Numbered from the stretch's first letter, positions 1-8,495 are shown. The stretch is DNA of 64,000 nt from JAIBJN01 sp963842305 (GCA_963842305.1 CAWJFW010000007.1:1-64000); one strand, 5' to 3'. Numbers and translations: made by a program. The notes: generated by a model not told the origin, from the letters alone.

Positions 1-67
1 CCACGTTGCCTGTTTATCAGGGAGAGATGCACGAGGCCCGAGTCTCGCGCGGCGGTGGCGGAGCGAA

Positions 68-139
68 TGGGCGCAGCTGGGATCGAACCAGCGACCTCCC
101 GCGTGTGAAGCGGGCGCTCTCCCGCTGAGCTATGCGCCC
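68..139 (-). tRNA. tRNA-Val (anticodon CAC)
   Basis: Read on the minus strand, the segment folds as a full cloverleaf: a 7-bp acceptor stem GGGCGCA/TGCGCCC, D stem GCTC/GAGC, anticodon stem CCCGC/GCGGG with loop TTCACAC (anticodon CAC, reading GUG valine codons), a 5-nt variable loop, and T arm GCTGG-TTCGATC-CCAGC. The discriminator base is A, and CCA is not encoded in the DNA. Confidence 0.95.
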
Positions 140-227
140 TCGGGAGGGCGAGGATAGCAGCGCGACCCACGCCCTCTCCTCGTCACGGCCGAGGGAAGGA
201 TCCGCCGGGATCGCCCGTCCTGTGACC

Positions 228-1079
228 ATGGATTCTGAGGTCACCGTCTATCGGGCATCGACGTCGAATCTTCCGAGACTGTCCAGCCTCAAGCAGGCCG
301 CGGGCCTCGTCGGATTCGTCTCGACGGTCATCGGCACGCTCCTCGCGCTGGGGATCCTCCATCCATTCGGAGGCACCGAGGACGCTCTCGCCGCCGCAGC
401 GGGGAAAACCGCGGAGGCCGGGAGCGCGAAGATGTCGTTCGAGGTTCAGGGGCAATCCGATGGAAACCCCGTCACGTTGACGGGGGACGGCGCCTACGAC
501 TTTCGAACGGGACGCGGCAAGGTCGCGTTTCACCTCCCGCCTGCGAGCGGGAGTACTTACGGCTCGTCCACCCTCAAGTCGATCGTCGACGGCGATACGA
601 CCTACCTCTACATCCCTCGGTGGGACAGGTGGATCGCGTGGGACGACAGCGCACCGAGCGATGATTCGCAGACCGATTTGGACCGGTTCCTGACGCTCGT
701 TCCGGACGACCCCGCCCAGATCCTGGAGTTCCTCGAGACCGGCGGCCACGTCGAGAAGGTCGGGGAGGAGTCGTTGTTCGGGATCGAGGCGACTCAATAC
801 CGGGCGACCGTCGACGTGGACGAACTCGCCGAACAAGCCCCGGCAGATGTTCAAAGAGCTCTTGGGGCGGCAGCCGACGGTGTGCAGGAAGGCGCCACCC
901 TCACCGCGGACGTCTGGGTCGACGAGAACGGTTTTTTGCGCCGCCTCGTCGTGGAGGGGCAGCTCGGCGACGCTGGGCACGTCGCGATGAGGGTCGACCT
1001 GTACGACTTCGGCACGAAGGTCGACGTGAAGGCGCCGCCGCTGTCCAAGGTCGTCGACGGCGCCATGCTCGGCCTCTAG
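228..1079 (+). CDS. Membrane-anchored LppX/LolA-like protein
   Basis: This 283-residue protein carries one hydrophobic segment (about residues 18-42, around GLVGFVSTVIGTLLALG) followed by an extracytoplasmic beta-rich domain with the look of LppX/LprG or LolA-type lipid carriers (alternating short strands, 'GDGAYDFRTGRGKVAF', long hydrophobic-cavity pattern). There is no lipobox cysteine, so it would be held by an uncleaved N-terminal helix. A GTG two codons upstream (222) is an equally possible start. The open frame continues back through the tRNA, but that part is unlikely to be coding. The family assignment is inferred from sequence character only; the substrate is unknown. Confidence 0.65.
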   Translation: MDSEVTVYRASTSNLPRLSSLKQAAGLVGFVSTVIGTLLALGILHPFGGTEDALAAAAGKTAEAGSAKMSFEVQGQSDGNPVTLTGDGAYDFRTGRGKVAFHLPPASGSTYGSSTLKSIVDGDTTYLYIPRWDRWIAWDDSAPSDDSQTDLDRFLTLVPDDPAQILEFLETGGHVEKVGEESLFGIEATQYRATVDVDELAEQAPADVQRALGAAADGVQEGATLTADVWVDENGFLRRLVVEGQLGDAGHVAMRVDLYDFGTKVDVKAPPLSKVVDGAMLGL

Positions 1080-1108
1080 CGGCGGGCGGACTCCATCGGG
1101 CTGCTTGC

Positions 1109-1114
1109 TACGAT
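1109..1114 (+). promoter_or_regulatory. -10 box of the SRP RNA gene
   Basis: TACGAT lies 6-7 nt before the predicted 5' end of the SRP RNA at about 1120. The same TACGAT hexamer precedes several leaderless genes in this window. No convincing -35 is visible. Confidence 0.5.
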
Positions 1115-1119
1115 CGCTG

Positions 1120-1364
1120 GGCCCGGTCGCGCTAGGCGGGGAGCTAGCGGTTCCCTGAACCCGCAATCCGCTCCAGCGGGGCCGAACTCCCTCCCGAGGG
1201 GTTCGCAATCGGGGTACGGGCTCGCGCACGCGAGTGTCGACGGCCAGGTTCCGCGCACCGGGAGCCTGTGAACCGCGTCAGGTCCGGGAGGAAGCAGCGC
1301 TAAGCAGTTTCTCTCGGGTGCCGTGGGTCAACCTGGTCAGAGCGAGCGTCGCAGGCACCGACCC
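1120..1364 (+). ncRNA. ffs: Signal recognition particle RNA (large bacterial type)
   Basis: The segment has the SRP RNA signature of domain IV, 'GTCAGGTCCGGGAGGAAGCAGC' split over 1277-1298, that binds Ffh. It also has the 5' Alu-like part 'GCTAGGCGGGGAGCTAGCGG' and 'CCCGCAATCCGCTCCAGCGGGG' found in long (~260 nt) bacterial SRP RNAs. The ends are inferred: GGG-CC-CGGT near 1119-1128 can pair with ACCG-A-CCC near 1357-1364. Its place immediately upstream of dnaX is a conserved arrangement in actinobacteria. The Alu domain makes this longer than the ~110-nt 4.5S RNA of many other actinobacteria. Confidence 0.92.
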
Positions 1365-1429
1365 GAGAGCATCAACAACGGAGGGTGCGCTACCGGGCAC
1401 TTTCTGTTAGTGCTTCACTCAGCGCGCTC

Positions 1430-3052
1430 GTGACTGCCCTCTACCGCAAATACCGGCCGCAGGACTTCGACGAAGTCGTCGGCCAGGAGGCGGTCGTGCG
1501 CACGCTTCGCAACGCGATTGCCAACGACCAGGTGCGCCAGGCGTACCTCTTCGCGGGCCCGCGTGGGACGGGCAAGACGTCGCTCGCCCGCATCCTCGCC
1601 AAGGCGCTCAACTGCGAGCAGGGGCCGACGTCGACACCCGACAAGACGTGCAACTCCTGCGTGACCATCGCGAGCGGCACGTCCCTCGACGTGGTCGAGA
1701 TGGATGCGGCAAGCCAACGCGGCATCGACGACATTCGCGAGATCCGCGACCACGTCGTCCTGCAGCCGGTCGAGGGACGCTTCAAGGTCTACATCCTCGA
1801 CGAGGCGCACCAGCTGACCGACGCCGCCTGGAACGCGCTGCTCAAGCTGATCGAGGAGCCGCCGCCGCACCTCGTCTTCGTCTTCTGCACGACCGAGCTG
1901 CACAAGGTGCTCCCTACCGTCCGGTCCCGCTGCCAGACCTTCCTCTTCGCCCGGCCGCGGCTCGCGGAGCTGACGAAGCTCCTGCGCCAGGTCGCCGACG
2001 GGGAGAAGATCGAGGCACCGGACGCCGCGCTCTCCCTCATCGCCCGCAGCGCACGGGGGAGCTTCCGGGACGCCGTCTCGACGCTCGACCAGCTTGCGTC
2101 GGCCACCGACGGGAAGGTGACCGTCCAGGCGGTTCTGCAGCTGCTCGGAGCGGTCGACGAGGAAGCGCTCTTCCGGCTCTGCGATCTGATCGTCGACCGC
2201 GACACGGCTGGGCTGCTCGCCTTCGTCGAGGAACTGGCCGACCAAGGCCAGGATCTCGCCCGGCTCGTCAACGACCTGCTCGAGCACCTTCGCCACCTGC
2301 TCCTCGTCCAGCACATGGGCGAGGTGCCGGACTCGCTGCCCGTGACGCCCGAGACCCGCGACCGGCTTCGCTCGCAGGCAAACCAGCTGGCCGAGACGGA
2401 GGTCCTCCGACTGATCGACCTGCTCCATCTGGCGGTCGACGACGTTCGGCAGGGCGGCGATCCGCGTCTTCCGCTCGAGCTCGCGCTCGTGAAGGTGACA
2501 AGGCCGGGCGCCGACCTCTCCCGCGAGTCGACCGCGTACCGGCTGGAACAGCTGGAATCGCGGCTGCGCGGCGACGTCCCGCGGCCACCGGCCGAGCCGG
2601 CCAATCCTGCCAAGGTTGTCGAGCCGGAGAACGCGGTAGCTCCGACCCCACCGCCTGTCGAGGCCGGCCAGGGCCCGCCGGTCGATCTCGGCGAGCTGCA
2701 GGCGGCCTGGAAGCAGTCGATCCTGCCGACCGTCTCCGAGAAGTCGATCCCGACCGGCTCTGTCCTGGCCGAGGCCCGGCCGGTGGCGCTCGAGGGCGAT
2801 CGGCTCGTGCTCGAGTTCCCGCCCGCGGCTTCGTTCCACCGCGGCCTGGCCGAGGATCCGAAGAACGCAACCGTCCTCGCGGCGGTGCTCCACGAGGTGA
2901 CGGGGCGCAGACTCACGGTCGCGTTCGAGCTCGGCGAGGGGGTGCCGGCCGAGGAGGTCGAGGCCGAGGACGAGCCGGCCACAGAGGAGGAGATCATCGC
3001 GCTCGTGCAGACGACGTTCGACACCCGCAAGCTCGGGAAGGATGGCGAGTAG
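1430..3052 (+). CDS. dnaX: DNA polymerase III subunit gamma/tau
   Basis: This clamp-loader ATPase has 540 residues from a GTG start that gives the standard N-terminus TALYRKYRPQDFDEVVGQE. The frame stays open upstream but that part has no family similarity. Walker A GPRGTGKT is at residues 43-50, Walker B ILDEAH about 120-125, and the sensor region TTELHKVLPTVRSRC follows. The zinc module is unusual: only C62, C74 and C77 are present, with Asp at the usual fourth cysteine (about residue 71). A Pro/Glu-rich tau-like linker and C-terminal domain follow residue ~380. The gene is directly followed by ybaB and recR, the classic dnaX-ybaB-recR replication/repair operon. Confidence 0.96.
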   Translation: MTALYRKYRPQDFDEVVGQEAVVRTLRNAIANDQVRQAYLFAGPRGTGKTSLARILAKALNCEQGPTSTPDKTCNSCVTIASGTSLDVVEMDAASQRGIDDIREIRDHVVLQPVEGRFKVYILDEAHQLTDAAWNALLKLIEEPPPHLVFVFCTTELHKVLPTVRSRCQTFLFARPRLAELTKLLRQVADGEKIEAPDAALSLIARSARGSFRDAVSTLDQLASATDGKVTVQAVLQLLGAVDEEALFRLCDLIVDRDTAGLLAFVEELADQGQDLARLVNDLLEHLRHLLLVQHMGEVPDSLPVTPETRDRLRSQANQLAETEVLRLIDLLHLAVDDVRQGGDPRLPLELALVKVTRPGADLSRESTAYRLEQLESRLRGDVPRPPAEPANPAKVVEPENAVAPTPPPVEAGQGPPVDLGELQAAWKQSILPTVSEKSIPTGSVLAEARPVALEGDRLVLEFPPAASFHRGLAEDPKNATVLAAVLHEVTGRRLTVAFELGEGVPAEEVEAEDEPATEEEIIALVQTTFDTRKLGKDGE

Positions 3053-3373
3053 ATGTCGATGGACATGAACAAGATGCTCCAGCAGGTGCAGCAGATGCAG
3101 GCCGACATGCTCAAGGCCCAGGAGGAGCTCGCCGGCGAGCGCGTCGAGGCCTCCGTCGGCGGCGGGATGGTCACCGTGACGGCGAGCGGCTCCGGCGAGA
3201 TCGTCGGCGTCAAGATCTCGCCCGAGGCGATCGACCCCGACGATCCCGAGTCGCTCGAGGATCTGGTCGTCGCCGGCGTGAACGAAGCGCTGCGGAACGC
3301 CCAGGACCTCGCGCAGTCGAAGCTCGGCGGGGTCGCGGGCGACCTTAAGGGACTGGGCCTCCCCGGCCTCTAG
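3053..3373 (+). CDS. ybaB: YbaB/EbfC nucleoid-associated protein
   Basis: This 106-residue DNA-binding protein starts with its ATG directly abutting the dnaX TAG, implying translational coupling. It has the typical YbaB pattern: an N-terminal amphipathic helix MNKMLQQVQQMQADMLKAQ, a central beta sheet (VEASVGGGMVTVTASGSGEI, VKISPEAIDPDD) and a C-terminal helix with repeated NEALRNAQ. Family members form dimers that bind DNA and are almost always encoded between dnaX and recR, as here. Confidence 0.95.
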   Translation: MSMDMNKMLQQVQQMQADMLKAQEELAGERVEASVGGGMVTVTASGSGEIVGVKISPEAIDPDDPESLEDLVVAGVNEALRNAQDLAQSKLGGVAGDLKGLGLPGL

Positions 3374-3403
3374 ACCTGTCCGCGAGGCAGACTACGGGCT
3401 GAC

Positions 3404-3994
3404 GTGTTCAGCCCGGTCGTCGAGAACCTGATCGCGCAGCTCTCGCGCCTCCCCGGGATCGGGACCCGGACCGCGCAGCGCCTTGCGTTCCACCTGCTCC
3501 GCGTTCCGGAGGAGGAGGCGGTCGCGCTCGCAGACGCGATTCGCGAGGCGAAGGAGCGCATCGGCTTCTGCCGGGAGTGTGGGAACCTGACAGAGGAGGA
3601 GCTCTGCGTGATCTGCCTCGACGAGCGGCGCGACAAGACGGTCGTCTGCGTCGTGGAGCAGCCGGCCGACGTGCTCTCGCTCGAGCGCACGCACGAGTAC
3701 CGCGGCGTCTACCAGGTGCTCGGCGGGGCGCTCTCGCCTCTCGACGGGGTCGAGCCGCACCACCTGCGAATCGACGAGCTCCTCGCCCGCGTGGAGCGCA
3801 ACGGCGTGGTGGAGGTCGTCCTCGCCACCAACCCGAACATGACCGGGGAGGCCACGGCCGGCTATATCGCCGACCGGCTCCGCGGACGCACCCGGGTGAC
3901 GAGGCTGGCGAGCGGACTGCCGGTCGGCGGGGACCTCGAGTACGCCGATGAAGTGACGCTAGGACGGGCGCTCGCAGGTCGTCGCGAGATGTGA
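3404..3994 (+). CDS. recR: Recombination protein RecR
   Basis: RecR acts with RecF/RecO to load RecA on gapped DNA. The 196-residue protein has the N-terminal helix-hairpin-helix (LPGIGTRTAQRLAFHLL), a zinc finger C56-x2-C59-x8-C68-x2-C71, and a Toprim domain (VCVVEQPADVLSLERT, VLATNPNMTGEATAGYI). Its length is typical. It starts with GTG 30 bp after ybaB and closes the dnaX operon. Confidence 0.96.
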   Translation: MFSPVVENLIAQLSRLPGIGTRTAQRLAFHLLRVPEEEAVALADAIREAKERIGFCRECGNLTEEELCVICLDERRDKTVVCVVEQPADVLSLERTHEYRGVYQVLGGALSPLDGVEPHHLRIDELLARVERNGVVEVVLATNPNMTGEATAGYIADRLRGRTRVTRLASGLPVGGDLEYADEVTLGRALAGRREM

Positions 3995-4031
3995 CTTGCA
4001 TTTCGCACCGGCCTCTGTATAGAGTGCTCGC

Positions 4032-4067
4032 GTTGAACCGGGCGGCTTTCGGGTCGGCCGGTTCAAC
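4032..4067. promoter_or_regulatory. Perfect 10-bp dyad upstream of the P450 gene
   Basis: GTTGAACCGG (4032-4041) and CCGGTTCAAC (4058-4067) form an exact inverted repeat separated by 16 bp. It lies between recR and the P450 promoter, just upstream of where a -35 would fall. It could be an operator for the P450 gene or a weak recR terminator. There is no T-tract directly after it, which favours an operator. Confidence 0.45.
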
Positions 4068-4093
4068 ATTTAACGGGGGCTCTTTTCGACGCG

Positions 4094-4099
4094 TAGCAT
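4094..4099 (+). promoter_or_regulatory. -10 box of the P450 gene (leaderless)
   Basis: TAGCAT ends 6 nt before the ATG at 4106, so the transcript probably begins at or within one base of the start codon. No Shine-Dalgarno sequence precedes the ATG. Confidence 0.5.
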
Positions 4100-4105
4100 T
4101 CCCGC

Positions 4106-5344
4106 ATGGCGAGCCCCACGACCGTCACGGCCGCGGATCCGGAAGACCTCTTTGCGCCCGAGGTGATCGCCGATCCCTACGCGTATTTCGGTCGGCTCCG
4201 CGAGACCGACCCGATCCACTGGAATCCGCGAGCGGAGATGTGGATCGTCACGCGCCACGAGGATCTCGTCTGGCTCGTGCGACACCACGAACTCTTCTCC
4301 TCGGCGGTGATCCGCACCGACCGGCGTCCGCCGCACCCCCCGATCCAGACCGACGATCGGCCTCTTTTCGACCTCGTCCGCACCTTCCGCTCGGACCAGC
4401 TCGTCGAGACCGACCGACCGCCCCACCAGGCGATGCGCGAAGCCGTGCACGAGTACTTCACGCCCCAGGCGATGGAGAGCTGGCGCCCGTTCGTCCGCGA
4501 TGCGGTCAAGGAACTGCTTGACGAGGTGGAGCCCGACGGGCGGATGGACGTGCTCGATGCACTGGCCGCCCCGCTTCCCGTGCGTGTGATCACGCAGATG
4601 ATGGGGGTCCCCGAGGAAGACCGCGAGCATCTGCGGCATCTGGCGGACAAGCTGCTCTACATCAACCGCGGCGAGCCGGATCGGCTGCAGCACCTGATGG
4701 AGGGCATCGACGGGATGATCCAGTACGTCTCCCCGAAGGTGGACGAGCGCGCCGATGCCCCGGCCGACGACTTCATCTCCGTGCTCGCACAGGCGGAGAA
4801 GGCAGGCGTCTTCACGCGCCACCAAGTGCTCGTCAATACGGCCCTGCTCCTCTTCGCAGGACACGAAACGACGATGAACCTCATCTGCAACGGGACGCTC
4901 GCCCTCGTCCGAAACCCCGACGAGTGGGAGCGCCTGCGGGCCGACCCCGAGGGCGAGGCGCGGCTCGCGACCGAGGAGTGCCTGCGCTACGACCCGCCGG
5001 TCAAGTCGACGCAGCGCATCGCTGCGGAGGACGTAGACCGGCGCGGCAAGACCATCCGCAAGGGCGACCGGATCCGCTGGATCATGGCCGCCGCGAACCG
5101 CGATCCGCGCGCCTTCGAGGAGCCCGACCGCTTCGACATCCGCCGCCAGCCCAACACGCACGTCTCCTTCGGCGGCGGGATCCACTACTGCCTCGGGGCT
5201 TCATTGGCCCGGATCGAGGGCCAGGAGGTCTTCCGGGCGCTCGCGGAGCGGTTCGGCTCGCTCCGGCTCGAGACCGAGGAGTTGTCCTACCAGCCGAGTA
5301 TCCAGTTTCGTTCGTTGACTTCCCTGCCGGTCGCCTGGGACTGA
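4106..5344 (+). CDS. Cytochrome P450 monooxygenase
   Basis: This soluble class I bacterial P450 has 412 residues. It has the I-helix oxygen-binding motif AGHETT (within LLLFAGHETTMN), the K-helix ExxR pair (EECLR, about residue 289) and the heme-ligand loop FGGGIHYCLGASLAR with the cysteine near residue 362. The layout resembles CYP families that hydroxylate steroids, fatty acids or terpenoids; the substrate cannot be told from sequence. A small [3Fe-4S]-type ferredoxin is encoded about 250 bp downstream on the same strand and is its likely electron donor. Transcription appears leaderless, with an adjacent dyad that may control it. Confidence 0.94.
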   Translation: MASPTTVTAADPEDLFAPEVIADPYAYFGRLRETDPIHWNPRAEMWIVTRHEDLVWLVRHHELFSSAVIRTDRRPPHPPIQTDDRPLFDLVRTFRSDQLVETDRPPHQAMREAVHEYFTPQAMESWRPFVRDAVKELLDEVEPDGRMDVLDALAAPLPVRVITQMMGVPEEDREHLRHLADKLLYINRGEPDRLQHLMEGIDGMIQYVSPKVDERADAPADDFISVLAQAEKAGVFTRHQVLVNTALLLFAGHETTMNLICNGTLALVRNPDEWERLRADPEGEARLATEECLRYDPPVKSTQRIAAEDVDRRGKTIRKGDRIRWIMAAANRDPRAFEEPDRFDIRRQPNTHVSFGGGIHYCLGASLARIEGQEVFRALAERFGSLRLETEELSYQPSIQFRSLTSLPVAWD

Positions 5345-5388
5345 CGCGCCTCGCGCGCTGCGCGGCGAGCCGCTCTTCCCGTAGTGGC

Positions 5389-5420
5389 GAGCAGTGCGCC
5401 GGGCAGCGGGCGCCCTGCTC
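5389..5420. terminator. Hairpin after the P450 gene
   Basis: GAGCAGTGCGCC (5389-5400) pairs with GGCGCCCTGCTC (5409-5420) with one mismatch and an 8-nt loop, 45 bp after the P450 stop. There is no T-tract, so intrinsic termination is not certain; it may attenuate read-through into the ferredoxin gene. Confidence 0.35.
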
Positions 5421-5590
5421 GCCGGACCGCGAACCGGCCGGGCAGGTCTCCCTGACGCGCAAGCACGGGGTGCGCTCACGGACCGAGCTCGCTCACGCGC
5501 TCCTCGAGGGGGACTACGATCGCAACCGTACGAAAGACGAAACGGCCTCTCCATGATGGCCCTGAGCTCCTCCGCCGAACACCGGGACGG

Positions 5591-5821
5591 CTGAAAACGC
5601 CTCCGCTCCGCATCGTCGTCGACCACGACCTCTGCGTCGGGAACGGCCAATGCGTCTTCCTCGCCCCCGAGGTCTTTCGTCACAACGACAACCGGCAGTC
5701 GGAGGTCATCGACCCCGCCGGCGCCCCCGAGGAGCTGATCCTGAAGGCCGCCGGCAACTGCCCGACCGGCGCCATCGAGGTGGTCGACGCCCGCACGGGC
5801 GAGCCGCTCTACCCGCGCTAG
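5591..5821 (+). CDS. [3Fe-4S]/[4Fe-4S] P450-type ferredoxin
   Basis: The frame encodes a ~76-residue small acidic ferredoxin: DLCVGNGQCVFLAPEVF early and GNCPTGAIEV late, giving the C-x5-C...C-P spacing of single-cluster ferredoxins that serve P450s. It ends 31 bp before lysC. No ATG, GTG or TTG occurs in frame between the upstream stop (5453) and the first cysteine, so initiation must use a rare codon (CTG at 5591 is the best placed) or the region carries a sequence error. The product is clear; the exact start is not. Confidence 0.8.
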   Translation: MKTPPLRIVVDHDLCVGNGQCVFLAPEVFRHNDNRQSEVIDPAGAPEELILKAAGNCPTGAIEVVDARTGEPLYPR

Positions 5822-5840
5822 CGCCCGCGGAGGGCGTCCG

Positions 5841-5846
5841 TACAAT
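5841..5846 (+). promoter_or_regulatory. -10 box of lysC (leaderless)
   Basis: TACAAT ends 6 nt before the lysC ATG at 5853, with no Shine-Dalgarno in between. It lies just downstream of the ferredoxin stop codon. Confidence 0.55.
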
Positions 5847-5852
5847 CGGGCC

Positions 5853-7112
5853 ATGACCGAGACGGCGTACGAGACCCTGCCCGAGCTCGAGTCCAACGAG
5901 ACGAGGGCCGGCACCGGCATCGTCGTGATGAAGTTCGGGGGGACGTCGGTCGCAGACCCGGAGAAGATCCGGAGAGTCGCCGCGAGGGTCGTGGCAACGC
6001 GACGGGCGGGGTCGCGCGTCGTCGCGGTCGTATCGGCAATGGGCTACCACACCGACGAGTTGCTCGCGCTCGCCCAGCAGGTCTCGCCGGACCCGAAGCC
6101 GCGAGAGCTGGACATGCTCATCTCCGTCGGCGAGCGGATCTCCTGCGCGCTCGTCGCGATGGCGATCTCCGATCTCGGCACGGACGCGGTCTCGCTGACC
6201 GGCTCGCAGGCCGGAATCGTCACCGACACCGCGCACGGCAAGGCCAAGATCGTCGAGGTGAAGGCCCACCGCATCCACCGTGCCCTCGACGACGACCGCA
6301 TCGTCCTCGTCGCAGGCTTCCAGGGCGTCTCGACCGAGTACGACGTGACGACGCTCGGCCGCGGCGGCTCGGACACGACCGCGGTCGCGCTCGCGGCCGC
6401 CCTCGGGGCCGACGCATGCGAGATCTACACGGACGTCGACGGCGTCTTCACGGCGGATCCGCGGGTCGTCGCCAAGGCCCGGAAACTCCATGCGGTCAGC
6501 TACGAGGAGATGCTGGAGCTCGCGGCCTCGGGCGCGAAGGTCCTTGCGCTACGCTCGGTCGAGTTCGCGCGGAATCACGGCGTGATGGTGCACGTCCGTT
6601 CGACGTTCACGGACGAGCCTGGCACCTGGATCAGGGAGGAGGACGAGCGGATGCTGGAGAAAGCGTTGATCTCGGGCGTGACGCACACGGTCGAGGAGGC
6701 CGTGTACGAGGTGGAGGGCGTCCGCCCCGCCGACCTCTTCGAAGCGCTGGCGGCCGCCGAGGTGAACGTGGACACGATCATCCAGATGGACTCCCGCATC
6801 GTCTTCTCCGCCCCGGTCGAGGACCGGCCGCAGGCCGAGCGGGCTCTCACCGGCCTCGGTGCCGGCTTCTCGGAACAGCTCGGCCTCGGAAAGGTGAGCG
6901 TGGTCGGCGCCGGGATGAAGAGCCACCCCGGAGTCGCTGCCCGCACCTTCGCCACGTTGCGCGACCTCGGCGTCGAGCCCAAGTTCGTGGCCACCTCGCC
7001 GATCAAGATCGCGTTCTACGTCCAGCAGGACTCGGTCGAACCAACGGTCCGCGCGCTCCATGAGATCTTCGATCTCGGCTCGGCTGAGGCCGAGAGGCAG
7101 CACGATGCCTGA
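5853..7112 (+). CDS. lysC: Aspartate kinase
   Basis: This enzyme phosphorylates aspartate, the first step towards lysine, threonine, methionine and diaminopimelate. The 419-residue protein has the kinase motif VMKFGGTSV at about residues 25-33, SVGERIS, the substrate loop TLGRGGSDTTA, and two C-terminal ACT regulatory domains (from about residue 275, VTHTVEEAVYEVEGV; KVSVVGAGMKSHPGVAART). The 25-residue extension before KFGGTSV is retained because the -10 box is positioned for the ATG at 5853. The gene overlaps asd by 8 bp, forming a two-gene operon. Confidence 0.95.
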   Translation: MTETAYETLPELESNETRAGTGIVVMKFGGTSVADPEKIRRVAARVVATRRAGSRVVAVVSAMGYHTDELLALAQQVSPDPKPRELDMLISVGERISCALVAMAISDLGTDAVSLTGSQAGIVTDTAHGKAKIVEVKAHRIHRALDDDRIVLVAGFQGVSTEYDVTTLGRGGSDTTAVALAAALGADACEIYTDVDGVFTADPRVVAKARKLHAVSYEEMLELAASGAKVLALRSVEFARNHGVMVHVRSTFTDEPGTWIREEDERMLEKALISGVTHTVEEAVYEVEGVRPADLFEALAAAEVNVDTIIQMDSRIVFSAPVEDRPQAERALTGLGAGFSEQLGLGKVSVVGAGMKSHPGVAARTFATLRDLGVEPKFVATSPIKIAFYVQQDSVEPTVRALHEIFDLGSAEAERQHDA

Positions 7113-8046
7113 CGTCAGAGTCGGGGTCGTCGGCGCGACCGGCGCGGTGGGCACCGTCACCCTGGAGCTTCTCGCCGAGCGAGGGTTCGACGACGTGCGG
7201 GCGTTCGCGTCGGCGCGCTCTGCCGGCCGAGCCGCCTCTTACGGCGAACGCGAGCTGCTCGTCGAGGAGGCGACGCCCGACGCGCTCGCAGCCGACGAGC
7301 TGGACCTCGTCTTCTTCTCAGTCGGGACGGACGCCAGCCGCGAGCTCGTCCCACACGCGGTGCGCGGCGGTGCCGTCGTCATCGACAAGTCGGACGCGTA
7401 CCGGCTCCAGGAGGGGATCCCGCTCGTGGTCGCCGGCGTCAACGACGACGCCATGAACGGGAGCGAGATCATCGCCAATCCGAACTGCTCGGCCATGCAG
7501 CTCGCCTGCGTGCTCGACCCGCTCCGGGCGGCGGCGGGCCTCGCGCGCGTCCGCCTGGCCACCTACCAGTCGGCCTCCGGTGCAGGAGACGCCGGCATCG
7601 AGCGGCTACGGAGCCTCGGCGCAGCCGAGGGCAACCTCGGCATGGACTGGGAGCTCGAAGGCGAGGAGTTCTCCGAGGAATGGAAGCTCCGCGCCGAGAC
7701 GCGCAAGATCCTCGGGCTCCCCGATCTACCCCTACACGCGACGTGCGTGCGGGTTCCCGTCCTCGTCGGTCACGCCCAGGCCGTCTGGGTCGAGACCGAG
7801 TCGCCGCTCTCACCGGACGAGGCGCGGGAGGTGCTCGCCTCCTCCCGCCAGCTCGAGCTGGCCGACCTACCGACCCCAGCCGACGCCGCGGGCCGGGACA
7901 AGGTGCTCGTGGGACGCGTCCGCAAGGACACGGCAGGCGACGGCCTCGCGCTCTGGGTCGTCAACGACAACCTGCGCAAGGGCGCGGCGCTGAACGCCGT
8001 CCAGATCGCCGAGCTCGTGCTCGCTCGCCGGCCCCTCGCCGCCTAG
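7105..8046 (+). CDS. asd: Aspartate-semialdehyde dehydrogenase
   Basis: This enzyme reduces aspartyl phosphate to the semialdehyde using NADPH, directly after LysC. The 313-residue protein has the Rossmann start VGVVGATGAVG and the catalytic cysteine C128 in NPNCSAMQL. Downstream are the substrate-binding stretch YQSASGAGDAGI and the late histidine region LPLHATCVRVPVLVGHAQAVWVE, here broken as LPLHAT...CVRVPV. The ATG at 7105 overlaps the lysC stop, so translational coupling is likely. Confidence 0.94.
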   Translation: MPDVRVGVVGATGAVGTVTLELLAERGFDDVRAFASARSAGRAASYGERELLVEEATPDALAADELDLVFFSVGTDASRELVPHAVRGGAVVIDKSDAYRLQEGIPLVVAGVNDDAMNGSEIIANPNCSAMQLACVLDPLRAAAGLARVRLATYQSASGAGDAGIERLRSLGAAEGNLGMDWELEGEEFSEEWKLRAETRKILGLPDLPLHATCVRVPVLVGHAQAVWVETESPLSPDEAREVLASSRQLELADLPTPADAAGRDKVLVGRVRKDTAGDGLALWVVNDNLRKGAALNAVQIAELVLARRPLAA

Positions 8047-8048
8047 GG

Positions 8049-8495
8049 CTAGCGGCGTAGCCGCTGGAGAAGTCCGACCGCCGCGAGAGCGGTCAGTGCC
8101 GTCGCCGCCCCCAGCTCGACCAGCCACCAGTTCCCGAGGTGGTGCTCGGACGCGCGGCAGTTGACCGCGAGCGCTATCCCGAGCGGGCCTGCGAGCGCGG
8201 CGGCCGCGAAGCCGAGCTTGTGGAAGAGCGGTCCGACTGCAGCCGCCCCCAGGAGCAGCGTCAGCTGGAAGACGGAGACGGTCGTCGCCCAGACGGGCCA
8301 GGTCATCCCGTGCTCGGGCGGCGGCTGGAAGGCAATCGCCACCACGTAGAACGTGAGCCACCCGCCGGCGACCAGAGCGCCCGGGACGAGTGGGATTCGC
8401 CTCGCCGGAGCTATCGGCTCGGTGTACGCAGGAGCCGACCACAACTCTTCCAGCGCCTGCAGCTCGTCCGTCCGGTCCCGTGCCGTCGGCAGCAT
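8049..8495 (-). CDS. Small integral membrane protein, unknown function
   Basis: This 148-residue protein has a polar N-terminus and four predicted membrane helices (around LVPGALVAGGWLTFYVVAIAF, VWATTVSVFQLTLLLGAAAV, FAAAALAGPLGIALAV, WWLVELGAATALTALAAVGLL). It is chosen to start at ATG 8495 because GGGAGG sits at ribosome-binding distance. It converges on asd and is transcribed divergently from the EthD-like gene. No family is recognised. Confidence 0.6.
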   Translation of the reverse strand: MLPTARDRTDELQALEELWSAPAYTEPIAPARRIPLVPGALVAGGWLTFYVVAIAFQPPPEHGMTWPVWATTVSVFQLTLLLGAAAVGPLFHKLGFAAAALAGPLGIALAVNCRASEHHLGNWWLVELGAATALTALAAVGLLQRLRR

